Shown here piece after piece: positions 21,908 through 34,920 of a DNA stretch of 64,000 bases. The notes below the pieces were generated by a model that was not told the DNA's origin, did no database searches, and was given only the letters and a program-made list of their open reading frames with translations. The stretch lies in assembly GCA_013396635.1 (NCBI GenBank), contig WBMW01004965.1, forward strand, positions 1,839,295 through 1,903,294, in the 5' to 3' direction. Source of the DNA: Penelope pileata (taxonomy: Eukaryota; Chordata; Aves; Galliformes; Cracidae). Numbering within the stretch: position 1 is the stretch's first letter; every line of letters starts with the position of its first letter. The position numbers and the translations under genes are program-made.

Positions 21908-24569
21908 AGATAAGGGAAAATTATAGCTGTTTGTGTTCTTGATTAGATAATCATCTACTTAATTTCCTGTGAGTTCAGTGAGATTTATCATGGCACCTAA
22001 GAATTATGCTAAGCTGTGGTTTAAGAAGTGTCATCATTGACGTGCTGTGCTGTCTGACAAAATCAGGCGTAACCATGGATAACCACTGACAAAAGTGATT
22101 CTAGGACTCCTGCACCCAATGTTATGTCCCTCTGAGGGGCTGTGCTGGGGTGTGAAGGTGGGCATGGGGGCTGCCTGCTCCCAGTCACTGCTGCCTGCAA
22201 TGTGCCTTGCAGACGAGAGTCTCCAACTGCTCCAAAACCTGTTAGCCCAGAAGCAGAATACAGTTCTGCTGCCAAGAGAGGAGGATCTGCTGCAAGGGTA
22301 ATTTCTGAGCACAGTACCGCTGTGATAGCATACCATACTGCTGCTTTTTCCCTCTTGAAAACAAAAGGAGGCTCAGAATTTTCACAAGAGATTTGGGTTC
22401 CCTCTTCCTACCTATCTGTCCTCTGTCCCACAGCTGCTAGGTGCAGGCCAAAAGCATATATATATATTTTTAATTATTTGTTCTCAAGATGTGTCCTTTC
22501 AGGTCAGAAGAACTACACTTGAGCTCTTGTGTGCTGAACAGCTGGGTGTTGTGCTCTTGCTGCCTGGGAGCTGTGGAGTGGCATCAGTTAGCTGCTGTGC
22601 CCCAGCTAATAAACTCAGGCTATTTCCTGCTGCCAAAATTCCCATCTGAGCCAAGCAAGAGAGGTAGAAACCAATGATTTTTCACCTCAGATAGTGAATA
22701 GCTACATTTGGGTCGATTCCTCTTGGAGGAGGCTTTGCTCACCTCCAGTACAGTTAGTGCCGTGGTTGTCGTATCAGTGGTTGGGCACTGGGATGGAGAT
22801 GGAGGCTGGTTGTGAGGAGGAAGCTGGCTGACCCACGCTCCTTGCTTCCTGCTCCCTCGGGGTGCACAAGGAAGTTTGTAGCCCACGCGTCTACCCCACT
22901 TCCCTTTTAATACTCCAAGGAAAAGAAAAATATCCTTATCTCTCTGAACTGGAAGTGTAATGGGAAGCAAACAGGGGCCTTCCTCTTCCTTCTAGTTATC
23001 TTTCCTTTGTTCCTCTACAATCCTAGCTGTCCCTGGACCTTAACCTCCCACTCCAAGGGCAGAACGGGGCACGCTGATAAGCTGTCTCTGAAACTGCTGG
23101 AATTGAAGCAATTATTCAGCACTGCAGCTGAGCAGAGATTACTATCTCTGTTCCTGGGAAAACTGTCTTCATGACTCCTTAATGTATCCTGGCCCATGGA
23201 CCTTATTCATGACACCTTCTGGCTGAATTACCGAACTGTCACAGCCCTGGGACTTTTACTGCTCTTTCTTTGGACTCTGTCCTCAGAAACAAGGTCATTT
23301 TTTTTCCTGTCTACTAATTAATCCTGTTTGTGGGATAGCAACATTCCCAGTCACTTCAAAGAGCTGGTCCTGTGTGTTTTCTGTCCTTTGAGAATACGTG
23401 CAGTGCGGCGCAGACAGAGACTAACAATGCCAATAGATGCTTTGCTGTGAGTATGCTAATATTGCTTTTGTTAATAGCTCATACTCACTGCTAATTTGAA
23501 TGCAGTTGGGAAAACAATGTCTGCAAATATTTCTGTGGATTTTGAAACAGATCTGTCTGTAATTTCTAGGCACAATTTTCTACAGAAAGTAAATGTTGTA
23601 CTTTCTCTCAACTTCTGCAAACAGCCCAGAAATGTGTTCAGTCCCTTAGACCAGGAGTACAACCCCAGGTACTTGCATTCTCCCTTTATCCTGTGTTGGC
23701 GAAATATATAAAATTGTGAAATTGTCACCAATTTTGAGCACTGAAATCAGGAAAGCTTTGATGCATGGTGCAGAAGTTAAAGACAGAAATTAGGATCATC
23801 TTTTGTGGTGTATTTTTTCAGCAGTTGTTTACTGGTGCTGTCCTCATATCTGCCCCTCATCATTTTGAACCATGGACACACTCAAGCAAGAAATAAGAGA
23901 ACTCACAATAGCTCGTTTCATTTCTTCTATGAATTGTTGCTGCTCTTCAGCATGTGCAGTGGGTACCGTAACAGCAGCCTGCTGCAGTGCACGGTTTTAG
24001 GAAGCTCTTACATCTGTACCCTCATCCCCTTTTCATTCCATTTGTTGTGCTGTTCATTCCATTTGTTTGTTTTTACCATTAAACTCTTGGGATGGGAAGG
24101 AGGCTGTTGAGAAGCATATGTAGAGAAAAATATCAAGACAAAATCACTTCTCCAAAACTTTCTAGGCAAGAGTTTCCTCTGTTTGAGGAAAGAAAAGACA
24201 GGTAGCATTATCAAGCGCTTCAGCAGAGAGAGAGAAAACAAATTCAGCTGAGAGTCAAAAAGCAAAAAAACTATAATACTAAAGCCCCGAGTGGTAACCA
24301 TGGCAGCACTGCTGGCAAGATGCAACTGACACAAAGGAAAAATGTTTTTTGCATTTTTCCAAAAAAGCAGCAGTTGAAAGACTTGCAGTCAGCACTTGAG
24401 CTTCTGCTTGAGTTCCCACTGGGTGCAGACCTGCACCTTTTGGGGCTGCTCCCCCAGCCACAGCTGGGGAGTTTTGTGCTTGGGTGACAGGAACAGGAAG
24501 ATCAGACCTTTTTTTGAGTTATGGGTTTAGCAATAAATGATAATTATTTCACCTTTGTATAAGCTACAG
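21908..24569. other. no gene recognised
   Basis: Unique DNA. An (AT)6 run lies at about 22456-22467, and a 14-base phrase (TTCATTCCATTTGT) is duplicated near 24035-24068. Open frames up to 126 codons (22142-22522 plus) are unfamiliar. Confidence 0.45.
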
Positions 24570-24570
24570 N
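24570..24570. other. assembly gap marker (single N)
   Basis: A single N between unique sequences with no visible overlap of the two flanks. Confidence 0.95.
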
Positions 24571-25046
24571 CTCATTTCCTGTTGTGTTTTGAGGTTTCTT
24601 ACCAACACTGAAAACCACAGTTCATTACGGGAAGTTTTAGTGGTCTGTATCTGTCAGTGTTTTAAATCAGTATTTGTCATCAGCAAATGAGACACTTTTC
24701 CCTTGAAGTAGGAGGGGAATTTCAGTCTTTTGTGTGTGTTTTGTTTGAGAAACTGTGTATTCACATCTCTTGTCAAGTTTCTCATTTGTAAGTATTGAAG
24801 AAATCTCCACTAACAAAACAAAGAATGTTTTGGACAGTTTTCCTTCAAGTTCAGTAAGTGGCACTTCACCTGCGTGCTTGCTATGGGTTTGGGAGCATGG
24901 CAGTCACCGGTGTGTTGTCATCTTGGCTTTATATCACAGGCTCTTTGAGACAATAGTTCTCAGCAGTGCACTTGTTCTACAGGATTATGAGTTTAAGATG
25001 CTGGTAAATTTTTGTGAAGATAGTAGGTTTATATTTTGTGCCTTCT
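24571..25046. other. no gene recognised
   Basis: Unique DNA with a 97-codon unfamiliar frame at 24755-25048 plus; nothing else notable. Confidence 0.5.
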
Positions 25047-25132
25047 AGGATGTTGGGATGGCACTGTGTGAGGTGCTGTACAGATAAAATACATGAGTGA
25101 CAATGTCTCCCCGGAATGCACTGTCATCTGGA
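25047..25132 (+). repeat. possible ancient LINE/SINE fragment
   Basis: The phrase 'gtgtgaggtgctgtacag' followed by 'gagtgacaatgtctccccgg' resembles the 'aggtgctgtacaaacacagagtgacagtccctgcc' tail of old amniote repeats (L3/CR1-like or MIR-related). Diverged; assignment from memory. Confidence 0.27.
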
Positions 25133-26626
25133 GGATCCAGCGGGTGAATGAAACACAACTTACTTAGGTGGATGAATTAATGGAGAATACATTTCCCTGT
25201 CAATGAAGCACAAGATCCATTTTACTTTGTTTGCTCTCTGCATGTGCTGTGCTGTGGTGGTTCTGCCTGTGTTTTGGAGAAAATGGGTTTGGAGGCCGTA
25301 GCTGAGAGAACTCCCAGATTGCTTGTAGGGTCTGGGAGGGTCCATCAGCCTCTGGTGGTCTGGTGGCCATCCTAGCAGAGCATTGCATGGTTAAGACCAG
25401 CCCTTTAGGCCAACTTCTGTATGGGCCATGCAGATGTAGAGGTTTCCATTTGATGCTCACTTGCATGGATTTCATGTGTTACAGGATTTCTCAGCTCTGC
25501 CATCCCATAGCATGGTTCTGCCTGGGAGTTCAGGAAGGAAATGGGGACGGAGGAAGCTGGGGAGGGCAGAGCATCTCTCTGAGCCTCATGACTTCAACAC
25601 CTCTCCTCTCATGCACACACAATTCTATTTTTCCAAAATCTTCCTTCTGAAGTAGGAGTTGTTACTCTTGATAGAAACCACAAACACAGTTGGTGGCAGC
25701 CCTGCTTTGTGCCATTTGATCCAATGGACTGTTGCCCAATTTAGAGAAGAAAATGGAGATTAATTTGTTCTGTCTTTGTTGCATAGAGGCAGTGGGGGCT
25801 AAGCTCACGAATACAAATTAGATCTCTCCTTCAGCCTGAGATAAACAGAAATGAGTGCTGCTGTAAAACAGTATGGGTAGACTCGTTTTGAAGAAAAAAC
25901 ACTACTCTACATTGCATCTACATTTAACATTTAGGCTGAGGTGGTTATTATGGCAGCTGAAGCCTTCCTGCACCTCTTTATTTCCAGACAATATATTCTA
26001 AATCACCTTCCACAAATGGAGGTAGACAAACTTCCCAGAGTTGTGGGATCAAGGAGCACAGTGCTAACGATCCCTGGCTCAGCACTGGGGCTCTTGCCGC
26101 TGCGATGCCCTGGTGGCACTTCCCGCAGCGGATGCTCCAACCATCGATACGCTGTTGGCAGCTCTTCTCAGCTGCACCATCTCACACTTTAAGCACAGCA
26201 TCAGAAAAACCTATCTCTGGGTCAGAGCCTCCAGAAATAAGGACCTGGGTGTTACTCAAGATGTTATGTCCTTTGCTATTTCTTCCAGTTCTGCAGCTGC
26301 CCCCTCTCCTCGTGTATTCCCAGGGAATGCCATGCATGATGCCTGTGCAACACGGCCCTGTGGACGAGCAGGCGAGCTGCAGGGAGATGGCTTTGCTCTG
26401 CCTCTCTATGGAGACCGTGGGAGCCCCCGAGGAATGCGCTGCAGCACTGTGGGCCCGGCCTCGGGTTAAGTGTTTTAAAATAAGGGAGGCATAAAACAAA
26501 TGGTCTGAGCGATTCCATGTGCCACCAAGAGCCATTAATTCAGCAGCGTGAAGAACTGTGCTTGGGCACTGTCCCACCTCTGCATGCAAACGGGATTAGC
26601 AGCGGATTTAATTAATAAGCATGGCA
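25133..26626. other. no gene recognised
   Basis: Unique DNA. Overlapping frames of 118-135 codons at 26105-26589 lie on both strands of the same GC-rich patch, which argues that none is coding. Confidence 0.45.
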
Positions 26627-26670
26627 CTTTCTTTCTTTTCTTTCTTTTTATTATTATTATTATTTTTTTC
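26627..26670 (+). repeat. compound microsatellite (CTTT)n(TTA)n
   Basis: A CTTT-rich run passes into five TTA units and then a T run. Likely polymorphic in length. Confidence 0.8.
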
Positions 26671-29600
26671 TGAGCACAGCACGTGCTACCTGGGCATTGC
26701 CCTAAATGGCATTCAAGCTGGTACCTCCCTGCTTGGGTGCACAGAACACCACGCTGAGCCCTGTTTAACCATGGCAAGCACAGGTTTGAGTACATGATCA
26801 CACAATGCTGTTTTCCCTCCTAAAATGGATGTGCCCAGTAATAGGGGAGTAAGACAAGAGGCTTTAGGAAGGAGGAGGGAAAGGTCACACTTCCAGTCTC
26901 GTGCTGCCCGTGATGCTTTTCTTTGATCTTTGCTTTAAAAGGGAATAATGCCAAATCATTAAGTCTAACACCCCTTGAAGATGCAGCGGGCTAACGAGCC
27001 CTGCAAGATTTTCAGTTGAAACTTGTAACGTCCTTGGGTTTTGTGCCAGATAACATGTTGCTATGCCACGCGCTGCCAAGGAATCCGAGTACTCCTGGTG
27101 TAGGGACACTGGAGATGCCACACAGAAGGCTCTGCATGCTTGCTGTGTTTTTCCATAGCAACAAATACGCCTGATTACAGCACATTCATATGCTCTATAT
27201 AATGAGTATCCCATAGGAAATTTATAACTGCGCATCCTGCATCGTAATTAGAAATCAGACCCGGGTGACTGCAGTGAATTCCCCAGGCTGGGATGCGGGC
27301 TGTGCTGTGTGCTGAGCTGGTGGGCAGCGGGAGGGCGAGCAGCTCTGCTCCGTGCCCTGCCTGCAGGCTGGGGCCTGGCCTTGTAGCTGAACTTCACAGC
27401 TGATTCGGAAATACTTGTGCTGGCCCTCTTGGCACTGCCTGTGTGTGTGTCCCTGTGTGCAGGGAGAGGTGGTTTGAAGGTTATTTTTTTTCTTTTTTTC
27501 TTTTTCCTGAAACAAAGATGCACTTTTCTAGCCTAATTTCTCTTCTGCTCCCCTCTGGTGGGCAGAAATTGAAACCAGCAGCATTCAGAGTTCAGTTTCA
27601 TAGGCCAAGCATGCTCTCCTCGGGGGTTTCTGCCGTGGCTTGGTCCAATTGTTACTGATGTATTACTTATGATATTCTTAACTACTTCAGACAAATTTAC
27701 TGATGCTCTAATGAAAAACTAAAATACACAGGCATACTTTCAACCAGGCAAATTTAATAAAGAATTTTATTCACCTGACAAATCTAATCAATTTTCACTA
27801 AATGAGACAACATTCAGCCTCCAGGCTAGGAGTTCACCGCATGTGCAGTGTATATATCTTTCCAGGTTCAAAAGACTTATGTTTTGTGGCCAGTGCTGAG
27901 TTCAAAACAAGATGTTGCCAGCAGGTCAAAAGCTGTTCTCTAGCACAATAATTGTGTTGCATATTTCATGGTTTCATCAGTGACAATAGCTATTGAGGTA
28001 TCCATTTATATTTGCCATTGGCACATCCTTAGGTTTTGTCTTCTTTGATGAGATCTGTTCAGAATCACATAATGAAATTATCTTTCCTCTCCGTCAGCCA
28101 GTGTCAATTCAACTTAAGAACAAATGTTGCCCTTGACCACAGTCTGATCTGAGTCCGCAGGTTGTCACTATGTCTCTGAGGACGGAATTTAGTCATGAGT
28201 GGAGCGTAGAATCTCAAAGGTTCAAAGGACCCAAATGTATGCTCTATCTATTCCACATATGTACACTGTTTAATATTAATTTTGCCTTTCTAGTCAAACC
28301 ATGTGGCTTAGTACCAAGAGATAATTCTGTGAGGCCTGGACGAGCCCATGGCTGGAGGTGGGCTGGGAATTGTGTGGAGGAGAGATTTTCTGTGCTGAGG
28401 TTTATCACGTTACATCACCTGCTATTGCAGGTTATGAGGGGGTGAATTAGGTGCCCAAATATAGTTATCTTGTGGCAGGCACCACAGAGCATCCGAGAGA
28501 ACTGTGGAGCTGACACCTAGGACACAGGAGACCTGTGCCCTCTTGCAGCAGGTGCACGTAGATGTCAAAATGGCAATAGATGCTTTTCAGGTACTTGAAC
28601 CATTGCCCTAGATATAGACTCAGCTATATTTGTTTGACAAATGGGCTAATTCAATTTTCTGAAGATGCAGCTGGCTTTAGGCATGGTCATTTTTATTTCA
28701 GTGGAATTATTTAGGATGGGCTGATGAAAGTTCACGTGCCTTCAGCTTCTTCCTTACTGTACCAAGAAGAAAAAAAAAAAAAAAGCCGCTCAGCTTGGCA
28801 ACAGGAGGTTTGCTGTGGTGTTATCCCTGTGTAATGGCTCTGTGATGCTGTCATAGCACTGTGGAAGTATAAAGTTTCAGACCATTACTACTGAACAATG
28901 CACTGTGTGTGTAAGTGTGAAGCAATTGCTGAGACTTGCTTCATATCCTTTTATTTTTTTTTTTTTTCCACTCAGCCGCAAACCACGTTTGGATTTGGGG
29001 CATGCAAAGGGCAGCCTGAACCTAACCTTTGAAATGACAGAAAGATTGCTGTGGCCACTTTATTATTTCATGGGTGCTTGAGTGCACACAGAGCTCGCTC
29101 GCAGGTTGCTGTCAATAGTGAGCCTGGAGGATTCGGGGCTGGAGATCAGGGAAGAAAATCTGGCCTTTGCGTGGCTCTGAATGCAGTTATCATCTTGGGA
29201 ATGACTGATTCACACGGCTGCACAAGGTACAAGAAAGCAATGCTGGGTTTCTGGGACTGACATCACAAAACTGTGGTAAATTAACAGTGTGTTTCGCTTG
29301 CTGTCAGCTGAATCTTTTAACTCAGACTCACTTTACTGGTAAACCAGCCTTTCACGCTGAGCACACCACCATGTTCCTGTATTCTCCACTTTGGAACAAA
29401 CAAAAATGAAGCAAGCTCTTTTACTCTTCTGTTTTCCAGGCCTTAATACCAACACTGCTTTCAGTTCTCTGGCATTAATGAAATCACTGGGGGATGTTCT
29501 AGGAATTGAAGTTGCCAAAACTCTCTGTTGCAATCTTCAGATGAAGTGCTGCTCGTAAAACCCCAGAGGTAAAGCAGCTGGGCAAGCAGCCTGGGAGCCA

Positions 29601-30397
29601 GCCCAGATCAAGTGGGGGCACTTGCTGGGCACCAAATAGCATTTGTGTTATTCAGTCTCTGGAGGGAATATTACAGCAGCTCCCACGTCATTTTCTCTTG
29701 CTGTTTATCTGCTTCCCCTAAAAGTGGCCAAATTGGGTAGAAGTGAGTCTTCACCTGAAGGAGACATCGCAGAAACTGCTGTTGTCCTGCTTGGCATAGG
29801 GTGGAAGAGCTGATTGCTAGCCTTGTCTTTTCTCCTTGCTCACAGATTGCCAGGGCAGAGGACAGGTGGGTAAACGGCTGTCATGCGGAGGGGAAGAGTA
29901 ATTTTCTCAGGTTTCCCATTGCATGGGACCAGTGGGCTCCCTGCTGCTCGACACCAAATCTTGCTGTGATTTATTGTTGCTGAGAGCATACAGCTCTACA
30001 AGTCCCTCTCTCCATGCTCCTATGAGACTATACGTGAGATGTATTCATTTTCAGGGTATTTCCCTGACTATGGGCAATAAAAGGGCCACTTGAGCTCTCC
30101 TCTGAGGTCCGTGCAGTGGCTGGGACAGGGACCTGGGGCTTTTCCAGGTCTGTGCTGCTGGAACTGCAGTGACTGAGAGATTGTCCTAAATGCTGCAGGA
30201 CTGATTTTCCTTTGGAAGTCAGGTGTCCTTCTCAACAAAGCATGGACAGGGAAGGTTGTTCAAGTGGCATCCTGAGCTGGTGCAGGGCAACAGCATGGAC
30301 AGACCATATCCTTCAGTACTGACTGCAATGCTTATTGGGGCAGCAGAGCAGATTTTTAAGCCATCTACACATGAAACGAGTTTGGTGTAGCAAGAAT
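26671..30397. other. no gene recognised
   Basis: Unique DNA with homopolymers (15 As at 28770-28784, 14 Ts at 28954-28967). A phrase near 28515-28535 ('gacacaggagacctgtgccctct') faintly resembles the 5' part of MIR but is too short to call. No exon-like segment stands out. Confidence 0.45.
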
Positions 30398-30735
30398 AGA
30401 TCAGAGCAGGAAAAGAGAAATGAGTAAGGAGGAGGGGATGGGAAATAGACTAATGTGTCTTTGGCAGGAGGAAAAGGGATGTGTAAAACAGACACAGGAA
30501 CAGTAGATCAAAGTAGCCCAGCGGGAAGAGGAGAAAGAGCAAACCAGTTATTGCACGAACAAAAAATACCGTCGTGGATGAGACATGAAGGGAATGACAG
30601 GAGGAAAGGAACAGAGATTGAGAGTAAAAAGAAACATTTTTCTCTTAGAAAAGAATAGAAGAAGAGTTATAAAGGATAGGAGTGGGAGGTGAAAGGGAAT
30701 TAGATGAAGAAGAGGAAGGCTGGAAATAAAGACAC
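30398..30735 (+). other. purine-rich (GA) strand-asymmetric tract
   Basis: For about 340 bases the plus strand is strongly enriched in A and G, with many AGGA, GAAG and GGAAA words and few pyrimidine runs. This is not a simple tandem repeat. Purine tracts of this length can favour triplex or affect transcription, and they can also derive from a decayed microsatellite. Confidence 0.45.
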
Positions 30736-30865
30736 ACTAAAATGGTGTCTGTGTGACCCCAGGGGAAGAGCAGCAGTGAGGAGATTTATCTTGAAATTCA
30801 CTCTGGGCAGCACATCATGAGGCTCAGCTCATACAGGGGATTTTTTCTTTTGGGCAAAAGAATCC

Positions 30866-30900
30866 GTGTGTGTGTTTGTGCTGGGGGGGGAGGGGGGTGG
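30866..30900 (+). repeat. GT run followed by G-rich tract
   Basis: A short GT microsatellite passes into GGGGGGGGAGGGGGG (30883-30897) and TGG. The G runs could form a quadruplex on the plus strand. Run lengths are assembly-sensitive. Confidence 0.5.
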
Positions 30901-33900
30901 TTACATGAGATGGGGCTGCGGGAAACAGAGTCCTGGAAGAGGCAGCTGGGGCTTCAGTGTAAAGAGAGTCCAGGGAAGCACGACCAAGCTGCTGTGGTTC
31001 AGTGGAGTGGGCAGCATGTGATGGCGTTCCCTTAAGTCCCTGCCTTGGCACTAGCTCGCTCTGAAGGAAGCCAAGATGTCAGTGGCTGCTGTGCGGCACC
31101 CAGTGGGATGCACTTGGGTGCTGCCCTTTTGCAGCGGGGTCGTGGGACTCAGAGCTGCTGGGAGGGGGAAAGTAATCCCAGAAAAATACCTCAGAAAATA
31201 ATTTCCCCTCTCTCTGTACTCCTTCATCTGCACCTGCTCAGGGGCAAATTCTGCTTTGAGGAGGAGTTTTGGTGTGATCAGGCTTCTGCTTGTGTGGGCA
31301 AGCAGCTGCCCAAAGGCAGGGGATGGAAATAAACTAGTGAGGGCCCATGGGAGAAGGAGAAGGACCAAAGAGGAGGTTGGCAAAGGAAGCAAGCTGGGTG
31401 AAAAGTATGTCCCACAGCAATGACACAGAGCAGAGGAGCACGGGAGCAAGTTTTTCACGATGGCTTTCCCTTTGTAGGAGCATGTTGGATGGCTTGATGT
31501 GTGTGCAAAGCCCTTTTAATCCTCTCTCTGCTATGCCTCCTTCAGTTCCTTTTATTTGTTGAAAAATCCTGGGGAACTGGAGCAGCATGTGTCTCCCCAT
31601 CAGCCAGAGCATCCCGCTGGGTGCGGGGTCCTGGCTCTGCACTGGGACTGGTGTGGTCCCAATGTGGTCCCATTCTGCCCATCTCCTGTGGGCTTGTGGG
31701 GCAGGCGCTCAGGGGACCAGCTTGCCTTCTCCCTGCTTGGAACCAGCATTGTTGGTTGTTGGCTGCAAAAATGTTCATTTGGAGCTCTAATGGATATCCA
31801 CACAGATAACATGCTAATTTATTATTTTGGCTCAACAGGGCTGAAGGATGAAAAATGATTGAGGAAGACTTTTAATAAAATTCAAAGGGATTTTATAGGT
31901 CTCAAGCCAGTTTTAAAATGCAGAAGAAAGCCAAGAGTATTACTTTGTTAACCCACATAATTCTATCCTGCCTAATGAGGTCTGGAGCTAATCTTCAGCA
32001 CTCTGCCCTGGGATCAGAATTACTGGAGCAGGTAAACACTGCTAAGTACCGCGCTGCATCTTTGAGTTTTGCTTGCGCCGTCACTGTAACTTTCTGTTCC
32101 TTCCCTCTTACGAACTTTTCATAAAGCTCAGAATAGAGATTATTATGTAAAAATATAGAACTGGCTTCCTGTAGAGACTTGCATGCAGTGGCCTCCTTTT
32201 CCTCTCTGCTGTGTGTTGGCTGGGGGAGCACGCAAGCCTGTTTTCGTGTTGCTTCTCCAAAGGGGTGTAGCAAGACACCAGGGCATGCCACTGGGCTGTG
32301 GCTCTCATGCTCGGTTCAGACAATGTATTTCTTTTTCATGACAGCTTTGTGTTTTTTGCTCATTTTCTTCAGAGCTTTTTTTTTTTTCTTTTGTGAGGAG
32401 AGAAGGGCAGCAGAAAGGGAGGAGGGGTATGCAGATATGGGAGAGGAATGATCTGTTTAATCCAGTCCAGGAGAGATCAAAACTTCTAGATGTGGAAGGA
32501 ACACATAATCACCTACTGTTTTTCTTTTTCTTTTTGCTGGTAGAGACGATCGATGCAGTTTGACAGAGTCAGTGCCAAGGACAGAAAATACAGGCTAAGA
32601 CTACCAATGACTATAAACCGGGAACCCCTCTTGATTGTGGAGTCGCTCTGATCTACACCATCTCAAAACCTGCTTCCCATCTGAGAGGCTGTAATCAGCT
32701 TTGTCCCTGTCAGTGGTATTTCAGCTCAGATCTGGCCACTAAAAACAAAGTGTTTAAAAAAAAAATCAGTCTTGTTTAGTGGGTCCTCTTAGTGCTCTTG
32801 TAGCTCTCCCCTGCCTGCATAGGCAGTGCTGAAGCTTATTTTGGTCCGAGTTAAAAGCAAGGTAACTGAACCCCGGTTCTTAGAATAGCTTGGAGAAGCT
32901 TATCTGCATTTCCAGAAAATTGCACAGTTTCACAGCAGGCTCTACTTTGCTGGTTTCACAATGTGTACACGCCATAACCAACAAGAAAGCAAAACTAGAT
33001 GAGTTTGGAGTTCATTATTACACTTATGAATTTAATACAGCAGCACATGTATGTCCGGTGTTCAGGGGATATTTTTTTTTGAAGTTTTTTTTTTTAAGGA
33101 CAATGACAATTTTTCGTGACTACGTAAGCAGTGCTTGTCGCAGTAATCAGCAGAGCACGGCCACATGTGTGGTTTGCATGGTGGGGACAGTTCTGCTGAC
33201 CAAACTGACCTGGTGATCCTTTTTGGTCTTATTATTCCGTGATTATAGTGCGACCTGGGGAATATTAGCCATAGACGAAGCAGTGGAGGTTGAGGTGACC
33301 ACTTAACAGGAAAATGTAGCTTTCAGGATATAATCTGTTTACAAGCATTTAATTGCAGTAAATGAGCCAGGCAGAAGGTGAAGAAGCTCTGAAACACAGA
33401 GGAATAATAAATTGACTCATTTATTTAAGCATTTATATCTTCTGAAGCTGGGCTTAGCCTGGGGATACATGGGCATTAAGATATTTTGCAAAGCCCTTTC
33501 TGCATCCAACTTTTTTCCCCAGTATTTTAATGTTAAATCCTCTTTCCATTGGGTCTCTGTTCTTCTACACCGCTTTCTTTGCTTCTGCCCTGTGATCTCT
33601 GCTGCTGAGTTCTGCACACCTTACTCTCTCCCAGCCCTCTTTGTATCTCAGTGAGAGCTGCTCTTTCAGGCTGGTTTATCCTCTCCCACCTTGCATTGAT
33701 TTGAGCGTAGAATTTCTTTCTCAATGACTGAACATGTAAATTGGGATGTATCACTGTAGACCAGCTGAAACCGGTACTTTCCAGGAGAGTTCAATTAATT
33801 AAATCCCAAAACCAAATTAATTTTGAGCTAAGATTTAAAATGCTTGTCATAAAATGGATTATTTTGTTGAGTTTTACTATTGATGAGTGCACATTTAACA

Positions 33901-34320
33901 TTAAACTAAAATCTAAATTAGTTTTTTTTCTTGCAAAATGTCAACATTTTCATTTTGAAAAATGACAAAACAAAATGTTCTGACATTTTGGATAATCCAT
34001 CTCCTCCCATATCAGTTTCTCTTCCAAAAACCTATCATTAATTTGCTGTTCATACAAATAACCTCATCAGCAGCTTGGGGCCTGACTCTTGTAACCCAGC
34101 CTGATGCAGTGAGGCTGTTCCTCCTCCTTTTGGTCAGGCTGCTCCTGGGATTGCAAGCCCAGCCCCATTTTAGGTCTGTACCTTGAACGGAAGGCTGAGT
34201 GCCCCTGACTGGGAGCAGGAGGGATGTGCTAAACAGCCCCATGGCATGGTGGCTTGGGTCTTGCATGGGGTAAGTGCTGTGGTGGATTTTGCATGGCTAT
34301 GTTGACTTTTCTACTTTCAG
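30901..34320. other. no gene recognised
   Basis: Unique DNA. Frames of 95-135 codons at 31045-31858 lie on both strands over the same bases and are unfamiliar. AT-rich ATTAA-type words are frequent at 33780-33960, but no element can be bounded. Confidence 0.45.
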
Positions 34321-34492
34321 ATAACTGCGCAAGGTTTTAGCCTGCACCTGCCAGATGGGCACTAACAGGACCAGATGCCCCCCTGGTGCTCCAGGAATCC
34401 GTTTCAACTCCACACAGAGCCATCCTCTGTGATGCTGTAGGGTGCTTCTAGCTCCACTGCAGCTCTGCATAGACTTGGGCTTTACTTGTCAG
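34321..34492 (+). ncRNA. possible noncoding (lncRNA) internal exon
   Basis: A strong acceptor (pyrimidine tract ending TTTTCTACTTTCAG at 34320) and a strong donor (TGTCAG|GTAAGG at 34493) bound 172 bases. All three frames contain stops within the first 45 bases, so this cannot be a coding internal exon. If used at all, it would belong to a long noncoding RNA or an untranslated region. A CR1 in the opposite orientation starts 140 bases downstream. Support is splice-site quality only. Confidence 0.2.
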
Positions 34493-34631
34493 GTAAGGAG
34501 ATACTGTTATCCTTGTTCCGTGGAAGAAGAATGAGGTGCCTCATTTCCAGGGTCTATCTGGGACCCAGGTAGACTTCTCCCTTGACACTGTCTGTAGCCA
34601 GAGATGGAGCTGTGAGGACAATGTAATTATA

Positions 34632-34920
34632 AGATGATAGAATGGCTTGGATTGGAAGGCACCTTAAAGCCTATCCTATTCCAACCCCCTGCCATGGGCC
34701 AGCTGTCACCCACCAGCTCAGGCTGCCCAGGGCCCCATCCAACCTGGTGTTAGACCCCTCCAGGGTTGGGGCACTGACAGCTTCTCTGGGCAACGTGTGC
34801 CAGTGTCTCACCACCAACTAAAGAATTTCCTTCTTATGTCTAATCAAAATCTACGCTTTTTAGTTTAAAACCATCCCCCCTTGTCCTATCGCTATCTGCC
34901 TATGTTAAAGGGTAGAGATT
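34632..34920 (-). mobile_element. CR1 LINE 3' fragment, antisense
   Basis: The plus strand begins with the reverse complement of the CR1 3' end ('atagaatggcttggattgg', then 'aaggcaccttaaagcctatc') and continues through 'ccaaccccctgccatgggcc', 'gcccatccaacctgg'-like and 'tctctgggcaac' boxes to 'ccccttgtcctatcgctatc'. CR1 is the dominant avian non-LTR retrotransposon and is usually 5'-truncated as here. Substitutions and a missing terminal octamer repeat make it older than the copy at 40493. Only the last part of ORF2 and the 3' UTR are represented. Confidence 0.93.
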
